From positions 186,001 to 250,000 of the forward strand of contig NZ_JAKMCS010000002.1 of assembly GCF_022662195.1 (NCBI RefSeq): a stretch of 64,000 nucleotides of DNA. The letters are read 5' to 3'. The stretch comes from Aestuariivivens insulae (lineage in GTDB: Bacteria > Bacteroidota > Bacteroidia > Flavobacteriales > Flavobacteriaceae). A program made the translations under genes and the position numbers. The notes under the pieces are model-generated. The model had not been told where the DNA came from. It was given only the letters and a program-made list of their open reading frames with translations, and searched no databases. Of this stretch, positions 1-8,672 are shown one piece after another; position 1 is the stretch's first letter, and the number at the start of each line of letters is the position of its first letter.

Positions 1-450
1 TCCTGTTCCGTGATCGATATAAAACGATTCGCCTATGGTTGCTCCTGGGTGGATATCTATTCCCGTGATACCATGGATATATTCACTCATCATTCTGGGT
101 AGAATATGAACCTTTTGTTTATACAACTCATGACTCAATCTGTAAATTGAAATGGCATGAAAACCGGGGTAGGCCAAATAAATTTCTTCTAAACAATGCG
201 ATGCTGGGTCATTACATTCGAATGCAATGGCATCTAAATCTAATTTACGCCTTACCTCTGGTAGCTTTGCCTTAAATATTTCCCAAGCTCCTTCACCATT
301 GCCCATATTGAGCTTGGACAGAATTTTAAGAAACGTTGTTTCTAAATATTCGGCATGTGCCTCTTGTTGTTCTTCATCAAAAAGTGAATAAAACAACCGT
401 CTGGTAAACGTTTTAACAGTGTCTTTTAGACAAACATTATAACTTTTCAT
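1..450 (-). CDS. cysE: Serine O-acetyltransferase, N-terminal part (cut by window edge)
   Basis: This frame starts at ATG 450-448 on the minus strand and runs off the left edge after 150 codons without a stop. The last visible residues (IDIHPGATIGESFYIDHGTG) are the left-handed beta-helix hexapeptide repeats and active-site His/Asp region of serine acetyltransferase, which makes O-acetylserine from serine and acetyl-CoA. The N-terminal helical part precedes it, with YPGFHAISIYRLSHEL typical of the family. It follows the sulfate reduction genes in the same direction, so it would supply the carbon acceptor for the sulfide they produce. The spacer to the upstream gene contains a short palindromic repeat, so cotranscription is likely but not certain. 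Confidence 0.9.
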   Translation of the reverse strand, partial: MKSYNVCLKDTVKTFTRRLFYSLFDEEQQEAHAEYLETTFLKILSKLNMGNGEGAWEIFKAKLPEVRRKLDLDAIAFECNDPASHCLEEIYLAYPGFHAISIYRLSHELYKQKVHILPRMMSEYIHGITGIDIHPGATIGESFYIDHGTG

Positions 451-478
451 GTGTTAATATTCATTTTTTTCAAAGGCC

Positions 479-508
479 ATGCTTCGACTTCGCTCAGCAC
501 AGGAATGT
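479..508. repeat. Short dispersed intergenic repeat (TTCGAC...GCTCAG type)
   Basis: The spacer between the flavoprotein gene and cysE contains CTTCGACTTCGCTCAGCAC, the same motif type as at 6556-6581 and 25862-25889. These are short intergenic REP-like sequences and carry no reading frame. Confidence 0.5.
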
Positions 509-616
509 AACATTCAAATTACCATTTCCGCTATGTGTTTAAAATTTAGGCATGAATGTTTCATCACTACTCTTGATCGTAAATTAAATCACGAAGTTAC
601 ACAATTATAATTATTA

Positions 617-1666
617 TTAAATAGCCTGAACCACTGCTTTGGGTGCTTCTTTACGTGACCCATCAAAACCGTCTATCCCACTAACCGTTGTATATTTTAA
701 CACATGTCTTTTACCCGGATTGATAATTCGGTATGCCGCCTGGCACATTAAAGTCGCCTCATGGAAACCACAAAGTATTAACTTTAATTTTTCTGGATAG
801 GTATTCACATCACCTATGGCAAATATACCGGGTATATTGGTTTGGTAATTTGATGTATTGTCTACCTTTATTGCATTTTTCTCTATCTCCAAGCCCCAGT
901 TTCCTATAGGACCTAATTTTGGAGATAATCCAAATAGTGGAATGAAATGATCTGTCTCTATCGTTGTTGTCTCGCCTTCCTTGGTTACCGATACTGCTTC
1001 TATTTTACCATCGCCGTGCAAGGCAGTAACTTCGGCAGGTGTTATTAGGTTGATTTTGTTCAACAAAGTTAGCTCCCTTACTTTTTCTACGGAATCCAAT
1101 GCCCCTCTAAACTCATTTCTTCTATGTACCAATGTTACTTCTGAAGCTACATCGGCTAAAAAGATACTCCAGTCTAAAGCGGAATCTCCTCCTCCAGAAA
1201 TTACTACTTTCTTATCTCTATAGAATTCCGGGTTTTTAATGATGTATTCAACCCCATTATCTTCATATTCTGCAATATTGCTTATAACTGGTTTTCTTGG
1301 CTCAAACGATCCTAATCCTCCAGCAATAGCCACAACTGGCGCATGGTGCTTGGTGCCTTTATTGGTGGTTACGATAAACGATCCATCCTCTAATTTTTCA
1401 ATGGTTTCTGCTCGTTCTCCTAAAGTAAATCCAGGCTCGAACTGTTTGCCTTGTTCCAATAGGTTTTTGGTTAAATCGCCCGCTAAAATTTCCGGAAACC
1501 CAGGAATATCGTAAATAGGCTTTTTAGGATAAATCTCCGAACATTGCCCTCCTGGTTGTGGCAAGGCATCAATTAAATGACACTTCAGTTTTAATAATCC
1601 AGCTTCAAATACTGTAAATAGCCCCGTTGGGCCTGCTCCTATGATAAGTATATCTGTCTTAATCAT
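617..1666 (-). CDS. Ferredoxin-NADP reductase-like flavoprotein (thioredoxin-reductase fold)
   Basis: The 349-residue protein has an N-terminal FAD-binding GAGPTG motif at about residues 10-15, the PGGQC segment near 40, an NAD(P)-binding GGGDSALDW at about 160, and a C-terminal FAD motif GDVNTYPEKLKLILCGFHEA. It lacks the CxxC redox pair of thioredoxin reductase, which fits the TrxR-like ferredoxin/flavodoxin-NADP reductases (YumC type). Its place at the end of the sulfate assimilation operon, downstream of the siroheme genes, suggests it feeds NADPH electrons through ferredoxin to the sulfite reductase. That role is inferred from position. No ferredoxin gene is in the window. Confidence 0.88.
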   Translation of the reverse strand: MIKTDILIIGAGPTGLFTVFEAGLLKLKCHLIDALPQPGGQCSEIYPKKPIYDIPGFPEILAGDLTKNLLEQGKQFEPGFTLGERAETIEKLEDGSFIVTTNKGTKHHAPVVAIAGGLGSFEPRKPVISNIAEYEDNGVEYIIKNPEFYRDKKVVISGGGDSALDWSIFLADVASEVTLVHRRNEFRGALDSVEKVRELTLLNKINLITPAEVTALHGDGKIEAVSVTKEGETTTIETDHFIPLFGLSPKLGPIGNWGLEIEKNAIKVDNTSNYQTNIPGIFAIGDVNTYPEKLKLILCGFHEATLMCQAAYRIINPGKRHVLKYTTVSGIDGFDGSRKEAPKAVVQAI

Positions 1667-1756
1667 GTTTTTAGATTTAGGTCTATCAGGTTTATTATAC
1701 CTTTTCTATTTAAAATTGCTTTGTTTTAATTGGGCAATTTTAAATAAGATCTGGTC

Positions 1757-2335
1757 TTAACGTTTCTTTATTAATCCTTTGGTGAATTCGTTTAAGGTTT
1801 CTACTTTTTCTTCGAAATCACCTTGTATTGTTTTTCTATATTCATTTAAATTTTTCACCAATTCGTCTATATTCTCTGGAATAACATCCTCAAAAAACTG
1901 ACGCAAGCGCTTCGCTGTTGTTGGTGATTTGCCATTGGTACTTATGGCTACTTTTACATTCCCTTTGGTAACAATGCCACCCATATAAAAATCGCAAAGC
2001 GGTGGGTTATCGGCCACATTCACCAAAATACTTCGCTTTCTACAGTGCTTATGTACTTTAATATTTACCTCAGGATCATTTGTCGTAACTACTACGATAT
2101 GCTTTCCCTTTAAATATTTCTTTTTATATGCATCATCAATTAACCTAACCTCACCTTGTTTAGCCAAGGCCAACGTGCCTTCTCGATACATAGGAGACAC
2201 CATGGTTACTGTTGCATCTGGACTTGACTTTAATAAAAAAGCCAACTTTTCCTCTGCCACATAACCACCTCCTACTATAAGTATGTTTAAGTGATTAGCC
2301 TTTAAAAAAATGGGATATAAATTATTTCGCTCCAT
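1757..2335 (-). CDS. Precorrin-2 dehydrogenase / sirohydrochlorin ferrochelatase (Met8/CysG N-terminal type)
   Basis: This 192-residue protein carries the Rossmann motif GGGYVAEEKLAFLL near the N-terminus and the conserved VNVADNPPLCDF and SPTTAKRLRQ segments of the CysG-B/Met8p family. It oxidises precorrin-2 to sirohydrochlorin and inserts iron to give siroheme, the cofactor of the sulfite reductase encoded three genes upstream. The methyltransferase half that is fused in enterobacterial CysG is a separate gene here, just upstream and two bases away. The protein is shorter than yeast Met8p. It is cytoplasmic. Confidence 0.92.
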   Translation of the reverse strand: MERNNLYPIFLKANHLNILIVGGGYVAEEKLAFLLKSSPDATVTMVSPMYREGTLALAKQGEVRLIDDAYKKKYLKGKHIVVVTTNDPEVNIKVHKHCRKRSILVNVADNPPLCDFYMGGIVTKGNVKVAISTNGKSPTTAKRLRQFFEDVIPENIDELVKNLNEYRKTIQGDFEEKVETLNEFTKGLIKKR

Positions 2336-2337
2336 AG

Positions 2338-3099
2338 TTAAGCCAAGGCAATATCTTCACAAATTGAACTTAATACAGTTCGCTGTTTCACTACTTCCCC
2401 TATTACAATTATTGCTGGCGAACCCAATTGTTTGTCTTCAACTATTTGCAGAATGGTACTAATGGTCCCTATACCTACTTTTTCATCTTTGGTGGTACCA
2501 CTTTGAATGATAGCTACTGGCACATCGTGTTTATTTTCTTTTAAAAACACATTAACGATTTCATTCAATTTATGCATACCCATTAAGATGACTACCGTTG
2601 CTGTTGACTTTGCAGCTAAAGTAACATCGGTTGACAATTGATGATTTTTGGTTGTACCCGTAATCACCCAAAAGCTTTCTGAAGCACCACGCTTGGTTAA
2701 AGGAATGCCTTGATATGCCGGAACCGCTATTGCCGAGGTAATACCTGGAACTACAAAAGTTTTCAATCCAAATGGTTTAACATAATCCAACTCTTCGGCT
2801 CCGCGACCAAAAATAAGTGGGTCTCCTCCTTTAAGGCGCACCACATGGCCTTTTTCTTTAGCTTTGGCAACAATAAGCTCATTAATCTGTTCTTGCTGAA
2901 AGGCATAACACCCTCTTCGCTTACCCACAAAAATAAGTTCGGCGTCTTTAGAAGCATAGTCAAGCAAAGCCTTGTTTACAAGTGCATCGTACAAAATAAC
3001 ATTGGCCGATTCTATAGCCTTAACAGCCTTAAGCGTTATTAAGTCTATATCGCCAGGACCTGCTCCTACTACCGTTAATGTTGGGATCTTTGAACTCAT
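2338..3099 (-). CDS. cobA: Uroporphyrinogen-III C-methyltransferase
   Basis: The 253 residues begin with the SAM-binding GAGPGDIDLITLKA motif and contain RLKGGDPLIFGRG and the PGITSAIAVPAYQGIPLTKR segment that define the SUMT family. The enzyme methylates uroporphyrinogen III twice to precorrin-2, the first step toward siroheme. It lies between sulfite reductase (5 bases upstream) and the Met8-like gene (2 bases downstream), so translation is probably coupled. The single-domain length is normal for stand-alone SUMT. Confidence 0.94.
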   Translation of the reverse strand: MSSKIPTLTVVGAGPGDIDLITLKAVKAIESANVILYDALVNKALLDYASKDAELIFVGKRRGCYAFQQEQINELIVAKAKEKGHVVRLKGGDPLIFGRGAEELDYVKPFGLKTFVVPGITSAIAVPAYQGIPLTKRGASESFWVITGTTKNHQLSTDVTLAAKSTATVVILMGMHKLNEIVNVFLKENKHDVPVAIIQSGTTKDEKVGIGTISTILQIVEDKQLGSPAIIVIGEVVKQRTVLSSICEDIALA

Positions 3100-3104
3100 T
3101 TGTA

Positions 3105-5207
3105 TTAAACCGCCTTTTCCAATGTTGTTTCCGATGCTCTAAAAGCTCTTACTTTCTCCAAAAACTCACTGGCGTTTTCTATATAGCTAGAAGCAAATTC
3201 CTTTGAAGGCGAAAATTTGTTGATTTGGTATGCAAGTTCCGAAAAAGAACCGCCTAAATCAATTTTTTCTGTTGTAACGAATAACTCATCAAACTGGCTA
3301 ATAATGCCTGCATGGGTATTTGTTCGCTTTTTTTCGGCTAACAATAATGCCTTCGCTGAATTTACCATAGAACTGTACGCATGGTAAATGGCACTAGAGT
3401 ATACGTTATTGCTAAATGCTTCTTTGGCGTTTTCAATTTTCTCTTCACTTTCTAAAAATAAAGTAGCCACTAAATCGATAACAACACCTGCACATTCACC
3501 AACACCAATTTCCTTTTCATACTTTTCTGTATTGCCCCAATCAATAAAATCGCTTTGGGTTAAGTTGGTAACATCCTGCAAATCTTGTAGGATATCATAA
3601 AAATAGCGCTCTCCTTTATCCTTATAATAATCAACAAACTTTTGTCCGTTAGCATTCGCTTCATAGTCATTTAAAATACGTCTCAACGCTTCTGGTCCTC
3701 GTTTACTAGGCACTTTCACCACTTTATCGGCGAATACGCCATTCCCATCGCCTTTATTTCCACCACCTAGCAATACTTGCAATGCAGGTGCCACCAATTT
3801 ATCTGGCGTACGAACAGACATTCCTTGAAAACCAATATTGGCCATATTGTGCTGTCCACAAGCATTCATACATCCACTGGCCTTGATTACCAAATCTTCA
3901 TTTTTTAAATAATGAGGATACTCTGTTTTTATAACACGTTCTAACTCATTAGCGATTCCTGTGCTACTTGCTATTCCTAAGTTACAGGTATCGGTCCCAG
4001 GACAAGCTGTAATATCTACTGCTTTATTATAACCAGCTTCAACAAATCCTAATTTTTCCAATTCGTTATAGAAAAACGGCACCAATTCACGCTTCACAAA
4101 TGGTATTACGATATTTTGGCGTAATGTTAAACGTATTTCTCCCGCTGCATAATTTTCAACTAAATCGGCTAACAGCCTTGCTTTATCGGTATAAAAATCT
4201 CCTAAAAGCACTTTAATACCTATAGCCACATATCCCTCTTGTTTTTGTGGAATAAGGTTAGTTGATTTCCAGGTTTCAAACGCTTGTTGGTCTTTTATGT
4301 CTACTGATGGAATATCTGTTATCTCTACTGGTTTTGATACTTCATAAGCATCAGCATCTATTGGCACCGACTTAAACTCAATCGCATTCTGTTCTTCATC
4401 TACCAAGACTTTAAAAGCCTCTAATCCGATATCTTTGATTAAGAATTTCATACGGGCCTTGGCACGACTTCTACGTTCACCATGGCGATCAAAAACTCTT
4501 AATACGCCTTCCATAATAGGAATGATCTTATCGGTAGTCACAAAATCGTAAAGCACATCGGCTTCACGTGGTTGAGATCCCAATCCGCCACCAATCATCA
4601 CTTTAAATCCGCGTTCACCATTTTTGGTTTTAGCGATAAAGCCTAAATCGTGCATATAGGACAATCCAGTATCTTCGTCTGATGACGAGAACGACACCTT
4701 AAACTTACGTCCCATTTCCTGACAAATAGGATTTCTTAAAAAGAAACGGAACAAAGCATCGGCATAGGGTGACACATCGAACGGCTCATTAACATCAATA
4801 CCTGCTGTTTCACTTGCTGTTACATTACGTACGGTATTCCCACAAGCTTCCCTAAGGGTAACATCATCTCGCTCTAACTCGGCCCATAATTCTGGGGTTC
4901 TGTTTAAATCGACATAATGGATTTGAATATCCTGACGCGTTGTAATGTGCAAACGCCCACGTGAATATTCATCGGATACTTCTGAAATTCGTCGCAATTG
5001 GTTGCTCTTTACTTTTCCGTAAGGCAATTTTATACGAATCATCTGCACGCCTTCTTGACGCTGACCGTAAACTCCACGTGCTAAACGTAAACTTCTGAAT
5101 TTCTCCTCGTCTATTTTCCCGTTATTGAACAGCTCAATTTTATTGGCCAATTCAATAATATCCTTTTCTACAACCGGATTTTCTATTTCTGTTCTAAAAC
5201 TTTGCAT
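3105..5207 (-). CDS. Siroheme nitrite/sulfite reductase with C-terminal HEPN-like domain
   Basis: This 700-residue protein has two ferredoxin-like half domains and the [4Fe-4S]-siroheme ligand set: ACPGTDTC near residue 397 (Cx5C) and SGCMNAC near 442 (Cx3C). The siroheme-binding arginines lie in RGRLHITTRQDIQ and IRLTLRQNI. In this operon it most probably reduces sulfite to sulfide with six electrons from ferredoxin. After about residue 570 a helical tail of about 120 residues (YSSAIYHAYSSMVNSAKALLL, NTHAGIISQFDELFV) resembles a HEPN domain and is absent from classical sulfite reductases. Nitrite reduction cannot be excluded from sequence, but the cys neighbours favour sulfite. Confidence 0.9.
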   Translation of the reverse strand: MQSFRTEIENPVVEKDIIELANKIELFNNGKIDEEKFRSLRLARGVYGQRQEGVQMIRIKLPYGKVKSNQLRRISEVSDEYSRGRLHITTRQDIQIHYVDLNRTPELWAELERDDVTLREACGNTVRNVTASETAGIDVNEPFDVSPYADALFRFFLRNPICQEMGRKFKVSFSSSDEDTGLSYMHDLGFIAKTKNGERGFKVMIGGGLGSQPREADVLYDFVTTDKIIPIMEGVLRVFDRHGERRSRAKARMKFLIKDIGLEAFKVLVDEEQNAIEFKSVPIDADAYEVSKPVEITDIPSVDIKDQQAFETWKSTNLIPQKQEGYVAIGIKVLLGDFYTDKARLLADLVENYAAGEIRLTLRQNIVIPFVKRELVPFFYNELEKLGFVEAGYNKAVDITACPGTDTCNLGIASSTGIANELERVIKTEYPHYLKNEDLVIKASGCMNACGQHNMANIGFQGMSVRTPDKLVAPALQVLLGGGNKGDGNGVFADKVVKVPSKRGPEALRRILNDYEANANGQKFVDYYKDKGERYFYDILQDLQDVTNLTQSDFIDWGNTEKYEKEIGVGECAGVVIDLVATLFLESEEKIENAKEAFSNNVYSSAIYHAYSSMVNSAKALLLAEKKRTNTHAGIISQFDELFVTTEKIDLGGSFSELAYQINKFSPSKEFASSYIENASEFLEKVRAFRASETTLEKAV

Positions 5208-5253
5208 TGCTCTACCTGACTTTTCCTAAAGGAAATATTATTAATTTTTAATC

Positions 5254-6501
5254 TTACTGAATAAACCCAGCTCCTACAGTACTATTGGATTGTGTATCGA
5301 TTAGGATAAACGAACCATTAGTTCTATGGTTTTTAAACTGATCGTAAAAAATAGGTTTATTTAATTTAAAGGTTACCGAAGCGATATCGTTCATTTTCAA
5401 TCCGCTTACGTCACTTTCAATACCAGAATAATCTGGATGGATCTTATAATTGATCCGATCTACTTTTGCTAATACTTTATTGACGCCATGTTGCACTACA
5501 TATTTTCCTCCTGGTGTTAACTGGTCGGTATCCATCCAACATACATTGGCCGTAAATTGTTTGTCTATACTTGGTAAATCCCCTTCCTTAACAATCATGT
5601 CGCCACGGCTTACATTAATATCATCTTCTAACGTAATGGTTACCGATGATCGCCTTGAAGCGGTTTCGTATTTTTGATCGTAAAAATAGATGTCTTTAAT
5701 CTTAGATCTGGTTTTAGATGGCAATACAATAATCTCATCACCAACACTTAAGTTCCCGCCATATACTTTTCCTGCATAACCTCTAAAATCATGGAATTCA
5801 TCGGTTTTAGGACGTATTACATATTGCACTGGAAAACGCGGTGTACCTACGTTAAAAATATCTGCTTTATCTAATTTTTCAAGGTGCTCCAATAAGGCTT
5901 CTCCTTTATACCAAGGCATCTTTTGAGATAAGTGAACCACATTATCGCCCTTCAATGCACTTACAGGAATGAATGTTATTTTTTGATCTTGATAATCTCT
6001 CTTACTCATTAATTCCGAAAAATCGGCTTTGATTTTGTTATAAACCTCTTCGGAATAATCTACCAAATCCATTTTATTGATCGCCACTACTACATCCTTA
6101 ATACGTAATAGGTTATTGATGAAAAAATGACGGTTAGTCTGCTCAATCACACCCTTTCTGGCATCAATTAAAATAATAGATGCTTGAGATGTTGAAGCTC
6201 CCGTTACCATGTTACGTGTATATTCTACATGTCCTGGGGTATCGGCTATAATATAACTTTTCTTAGCTGTTGAAAAGTAGATATGTGCCACATCTATGGT
6301 GATTCCTTGTTCTCTTTCTGCCACTAGTCCATCGGTTGCCAATGAAAAATCCAAATAATCGTAACCACGTTGTTTACTTGTCTTCTCAATGGCTTCCAGT
6401 TTATCTGTAGTCAACGATTTGGTATCATAAAGAATACGCCCTATCAAGGTACTTTTTCCATCGTCTACACTTCCTGCGGTTGCTATTTTTAATACTTCCA
6501 T
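5254..6501 (-). CDS. cysN: Sulfate adenylyltransferase, GTPase subunit
   Basis: The 415 residues carry the EF-Tu-like G motifs: GSVDDGKSTLIGR (G1), DTPGHVEYTRNM (G3) and NKMDLV (G4), followed by the two beta-barrel domains. CysN hydrolyses GTP to drive APS formation from sulfate and ATP by its partner CysD, encoded immediately upstream. The length matches CysN without a fused APS kinase domain, so no CysC activity is encoded here. The 46-base spacer to sulfite reductase is free of hairpins, which fits a single operon. Confidence 0.96.
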   Translation of the reverse strand: MEVLKIATAGSVDDGKSTLIGRILYDTKSLTTDKLEAIEKTSKQRGYDYLDFSLATDGLVAEREQGITIDVAHIYFSTAKKSYIIADTPGHVEYTRNMVTGASTSQASIILIDARKGVIEQTNRHFFINNLLRIKDVVVAINKMDLVDYSEEVYNKIKADFSELMSKRDYQDQKITFIPVSALKGDNVVHLSQKMPWYKGEALLEHLEKLDKADIFNVGTPRFPVQYVIRPKTDEFHDFRGYAGKVYGGNLSVGDEIIVLPSKTRSKIKDIYFYDQKYETASRRSSVTITLEDDINVSRGDMIVKEGDLPSIDKQFTANVCWMDTDQLTPGGKYVVQHGVNKVLAKVDRINYKIHPDYSGIESDVSGLKMNDIASVTFKLNKPIFYDQFKNHRTNGSFILIDTQSNSTVGAGFIQ

Positions 6502-6555
6502 TTTATTTTTAGCTATTAGCCCTAAGCTTTATTGGCTTAAATTTTATTTTATAAG

Positions 6556-6581
6556 ACCCTTCGACCATGCTCAGGGTAACA
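6556..6581. repeat. Short dispersed intergenic repeat between cysN and cysD
   Basis: The segment CCTTCGACCATGCTCAGGGT in the 113-base cysD-cysN spacer matches the TTCGAC...GCTCAG repeat type seen near 482 and 25865. It interrupts an operon spacer without a reading frame. Confidence 0.5.
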
Positions 6582-6614
6582 TCTTGTTTTACTTTTAACC
6601 TTGCACTTCTAATT

Positions 6615-7520
6615 TTAGAAGTATCCTTGTTGTTTACGTTTTTCCATAGCGGCTTCAGAACGTTTATCATCTATACGAGCACCGCGTTCAGAAATTGAAG
6701 AATCCCTAATTTCCTCAACCACTTTTGTAATGGTTGTAGCTTCAGACAATACTGCAGCCGTACAGCTCATATCGCCTACGGTTCTAAATCGTACCATTTC
6801 CTCAATCACTTCTTCATGATCATCCCTATATACTACTTCATCATCTGCAGACCATATTAAACCATCCCTTAAGAATACTTTACGCTTGTGGGCAAAATAG
6901 ATGGAAGGGATTTCGATATTCTCCTTTTCTATATAAGACCATACATCTAATTCTGTCCAGTTTGAAATAGGGAACACACGTACGTTTTGTCCTAAATCAA
7001 TCTGACCATTTAACATATCGAATAACTCCGGACGTTGGTTTTTTTCGTCCCATTGTCCAAAATCATCGCGCACAGAAAAGATACGTTCCTTTGCTCTTGC
7101 TTTCTCCTCATCGCGACGGGCACCACCAATACAGGCATCGAACTTAAATTCTTCTATAGCATCTAAAAGCGTTGTAGTTTGCAACATGTTTCTACTCGCG
7201 TAACGCCCAGACTCTTCTTTTACCTTACCTTGATCGATTGAATCCTGAACGTTTCTAACAATCAATTCCAACCCTAGCTCTTCAACCAATCTATCTCTAA
7301 ACTCAATTGTTTCAGGGAAATTGTGCCCCGTATCGATATGCATTAAAGGAAATGGCACTTTGGCTGGATAAAACGCTTTTACTGCTAACCTCACCAAGGT
7401 TATAGAATCCTTCCCTCCCGAAAACAACAAAACAGGTCTCTCGAACTGTGCTGCTACTTCTCTCATAATGTAAATCGCTTCGTTTTCTAGCGAATTGATA
7501 TGTGATGTGTCTCTATTCAT
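6615..7520 (-). CDS. cysD: Sulfate adenylyltransferase, catalytic subunit
   Basis: The protein has the PP-loop ATP motif LLFSGGKDSITL and the conserved HIDTGHNFPETIEFRD, GGARRDEEKARAKER and FPISNWTELDVW segments of CysD. It adenylates sulfate to APS together with CysN. The frame stays open to 7550, but I chose ATG 7520-7518 (MNRDTSHINSLENEAI), since the ten residues before it have no family counterpart. The resulting 301 residues match the family. The C-terminus (RIDDKRSEAAMEKRKQQGYF) is typical. Confidence 0.95.
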   Translation of the reverse strand: MNRDTSHINSLENEAIYIMREVAAQFERPVLLFSGGKDSITLVRLAVKAFYPAKVPFPLMHIDTGHNFPETIEFRDRLVEELGLELIVRNVQDSIDQGKVKEESGRYASRNMLQTTTLLDAIEEFKFDACIGGARRDEEKARAKERIFSVRDDFGQWDEKNQRPELFDMLNGQIDLGQNVRVFPISNWTELDVWSYIEKENIEIPSIYFAHKRKVFLRDGLIWSADDEVVYRDDHEEVIEEMVRFRTVGDMSCTAAVLSEATTITKVVEEIRDSSISERGARIDDKRSEAAMEKRKQQGYF

Positions 7521-7589
7521 TTTTATATTTTTTTCACTTGCCACTAACATACAAATGTTTTTTCGTTCTTACTAATACTCCCTAATTCA

Positions 7590-8210
7590 TTACGCATGTA
7601 AACCACATTCTCGATTTGCTAATGCTTTTGTTGGATCGAAATATTTAAATTCATTCGGAAGGCCATACTCTTCTAAATAAGCATCCAGTTTTTCATCAGT
7701 CCAATAATAAAACGGACTTACTTTTAAAACACCGTCTTTACTTAAACTAAAAATACCTATACTATTTCTAAATGCTGTTTGCCCCTGACGCAGGTTGGTA
7801 AACCATACTTTTGGTTTATGTTCTTCCATTGCCCTTCTAAAAGGTTCCAGTTTCACTTGCTCGGTAAACAAATCATGCTCTGGCGTATCAACACTTGGAA
7901 TACCCAATACTACATCGCGATGGGCTACAGTTTGCTTAGGCACATACAAATGAACATTTAAATTCAAATCTTTAATAACCTGTTCTGCATGACGGTAAGT
8001 TTGTGGCGTATTGTAACCTGTATCGCACCAAACTACTGGAATATTAGCTTCAACACGGCTTACCGCATGTAAAATAGCCGCTTCATAAGGTCTAAAATTT
8101 GTGGTAACCACAGTATCCTCACTAAGCTCAAATGCCTTTTTTATAATCTCTTCTGGCGAAGCATTTTTTAAGGCCTCGTTTAGTTCTGTTATTTGACTTT
8201 CGGTAAACAT
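7590..8210 (-). CDS. cysH: Phosphoadenosine phosphosulfate (PAPS) reductase family protein
   Basis: The protein has the CysH fold with VVWCDTGYNTPQTYRHAEQV, WFTNLRQGQTAFRN and the catalytic C-terminal ECGLHA. The extra CC...CxxC cysteines that bind the [4Fe-4S] cluster of assimilatory APS reductases are not present, so by that rule the substrate would be PAPS. No cysC (APS kinase) is in this operon, so the kinase must be elsewhere or the rule must fail here. I chose ATG 8210-8208, which overlaps the upstream stop as TAATG and implies translational coupling. An alternative start lies at 8222. Confidence 0.9.
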   Translation of the reverse strand: MFTESQITELNEALKNASPEEIIKKAFELSEDTVVTTNFRPYEAAILHAVSRVEANIPVVWCDTGYNTPQTYRHAEQVIKDLNLNVHLYVPKQTVAHRDVVLGIPSVDTPEHDLFTEQVKLEPFRRAMEEHKPKVWFTNLRQGQTAFRNSIGIFSLSKDGVLKVSPFYYWTDEKLDAYLEEYGLPNEFKYFDPTKALANRECGLHA

Positions 8211-8509
8211 TATTTTCCCCATTTTATATTACTCCATGCGCGCTCGTGAAAGAAATACAGTATCATTTTCGATACAAACTCTACTGAAGCAATGGCCGCA
8301 GCAGTTTCAACCTCTCCTATTATAATCCAAGATAAAGCCAAGGTATCCAGAGTACCTATAACCCTCCAGCTAATTGTTTTAGCTAAGCTACGCTTTACTT
8401 TTTCTGAAGACTGCGCTTCACTTATTGATAAATTTTCAGCTTCAGCACTGTTGATATCAATCACTTTTGTTTCCTTGTTGTTCTTATTTAAAATGGCATC
8501 AATAATCAT
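8210..8509 (-). CDS. DUF2061 family small membrane protein
   Basis: The 99-residue protein has a polar N-terminus of about 40 residues and then the DUF2061 core: SLAKTISWRVIGTLDTLALSWIIIG, a second hydrophobic helix, and FHERAWSNIKWG at the C-terminus. The family is small, predicted to be membrane-bound, and of unknown biochemical function. It is often found with sulfate assimilation genes in Bacteroidota. Here it is the first gene of the operon, with a promoter-like element about 45 bases upstream, and its stop overlaps the cysH start. A part in sulfate supply is suggested only by position. Confidence 0.88.
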   Translation of the reverse strand: MIIDAILNKNNKETKVIDINSAEAENLSISEAQSSEKVKRSLAKTISWRVIGTLDTLALSWIIIGEVETAAAIASVEFVSKMILYFFHERAWSNIKWGK

Positions 8510-8532
8510 TTGAATTCAATTTTAATATTAAT

Positions 8533-8549
8533 CCTATCGATTTAATAGG
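8533..8549. promoter_or_regulatory. Inverted repeat next to the cys operon promoter
   Basis: CCTAT-N7-ATAGG lies between the -7 element and the first start codon, about where transcription should begin. A repressor bound here would block initiation. The divergent Rrf2 regulator is the obvious candidate, but this is inference. Confidence 0.35.
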
Positions 8550-8554
8550 GATTA

Positions 8555-8583
8555 CAAAAGTAAAACTTTTTATTAGATAACAA
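8555..8583 (-). promoter_or_regulatory. Bacteroidota-type promoter of the cys operon
   Basis: On the minus strand TTG (8583-8581) is followed after 18 bases by TACTTTTG (8562-8555), a full match to the Bacteroidota consensus TTG-N17-23-TAnnTTTG. It lies about 45 bases before the DUF2061 start codon. Confidence 0.6.
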
Positions 8584-8672
8584 ACTGGTTTTACATTTTT
8601 TTAGGAAAAAGGTGCGTTTTTATGGATTAAGTGATAAGATTGAAAATAAAACAGGCTTATTTTAAGAAATTA

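Noticed and set aside
6615-7550. cysD start at 7550
   Set aside because: The first ten residues have no family match, and ATG 7520 gives the expected CysD N-terminus.
8645-8665. AAAATAA/TTATTTT hairpin after the Rrf2 gene as terminator
   Set aside because: The stem is only A-T pairs and there is no convincing U-run, so it cannot be distinguished from chance in AT-rich DNA.
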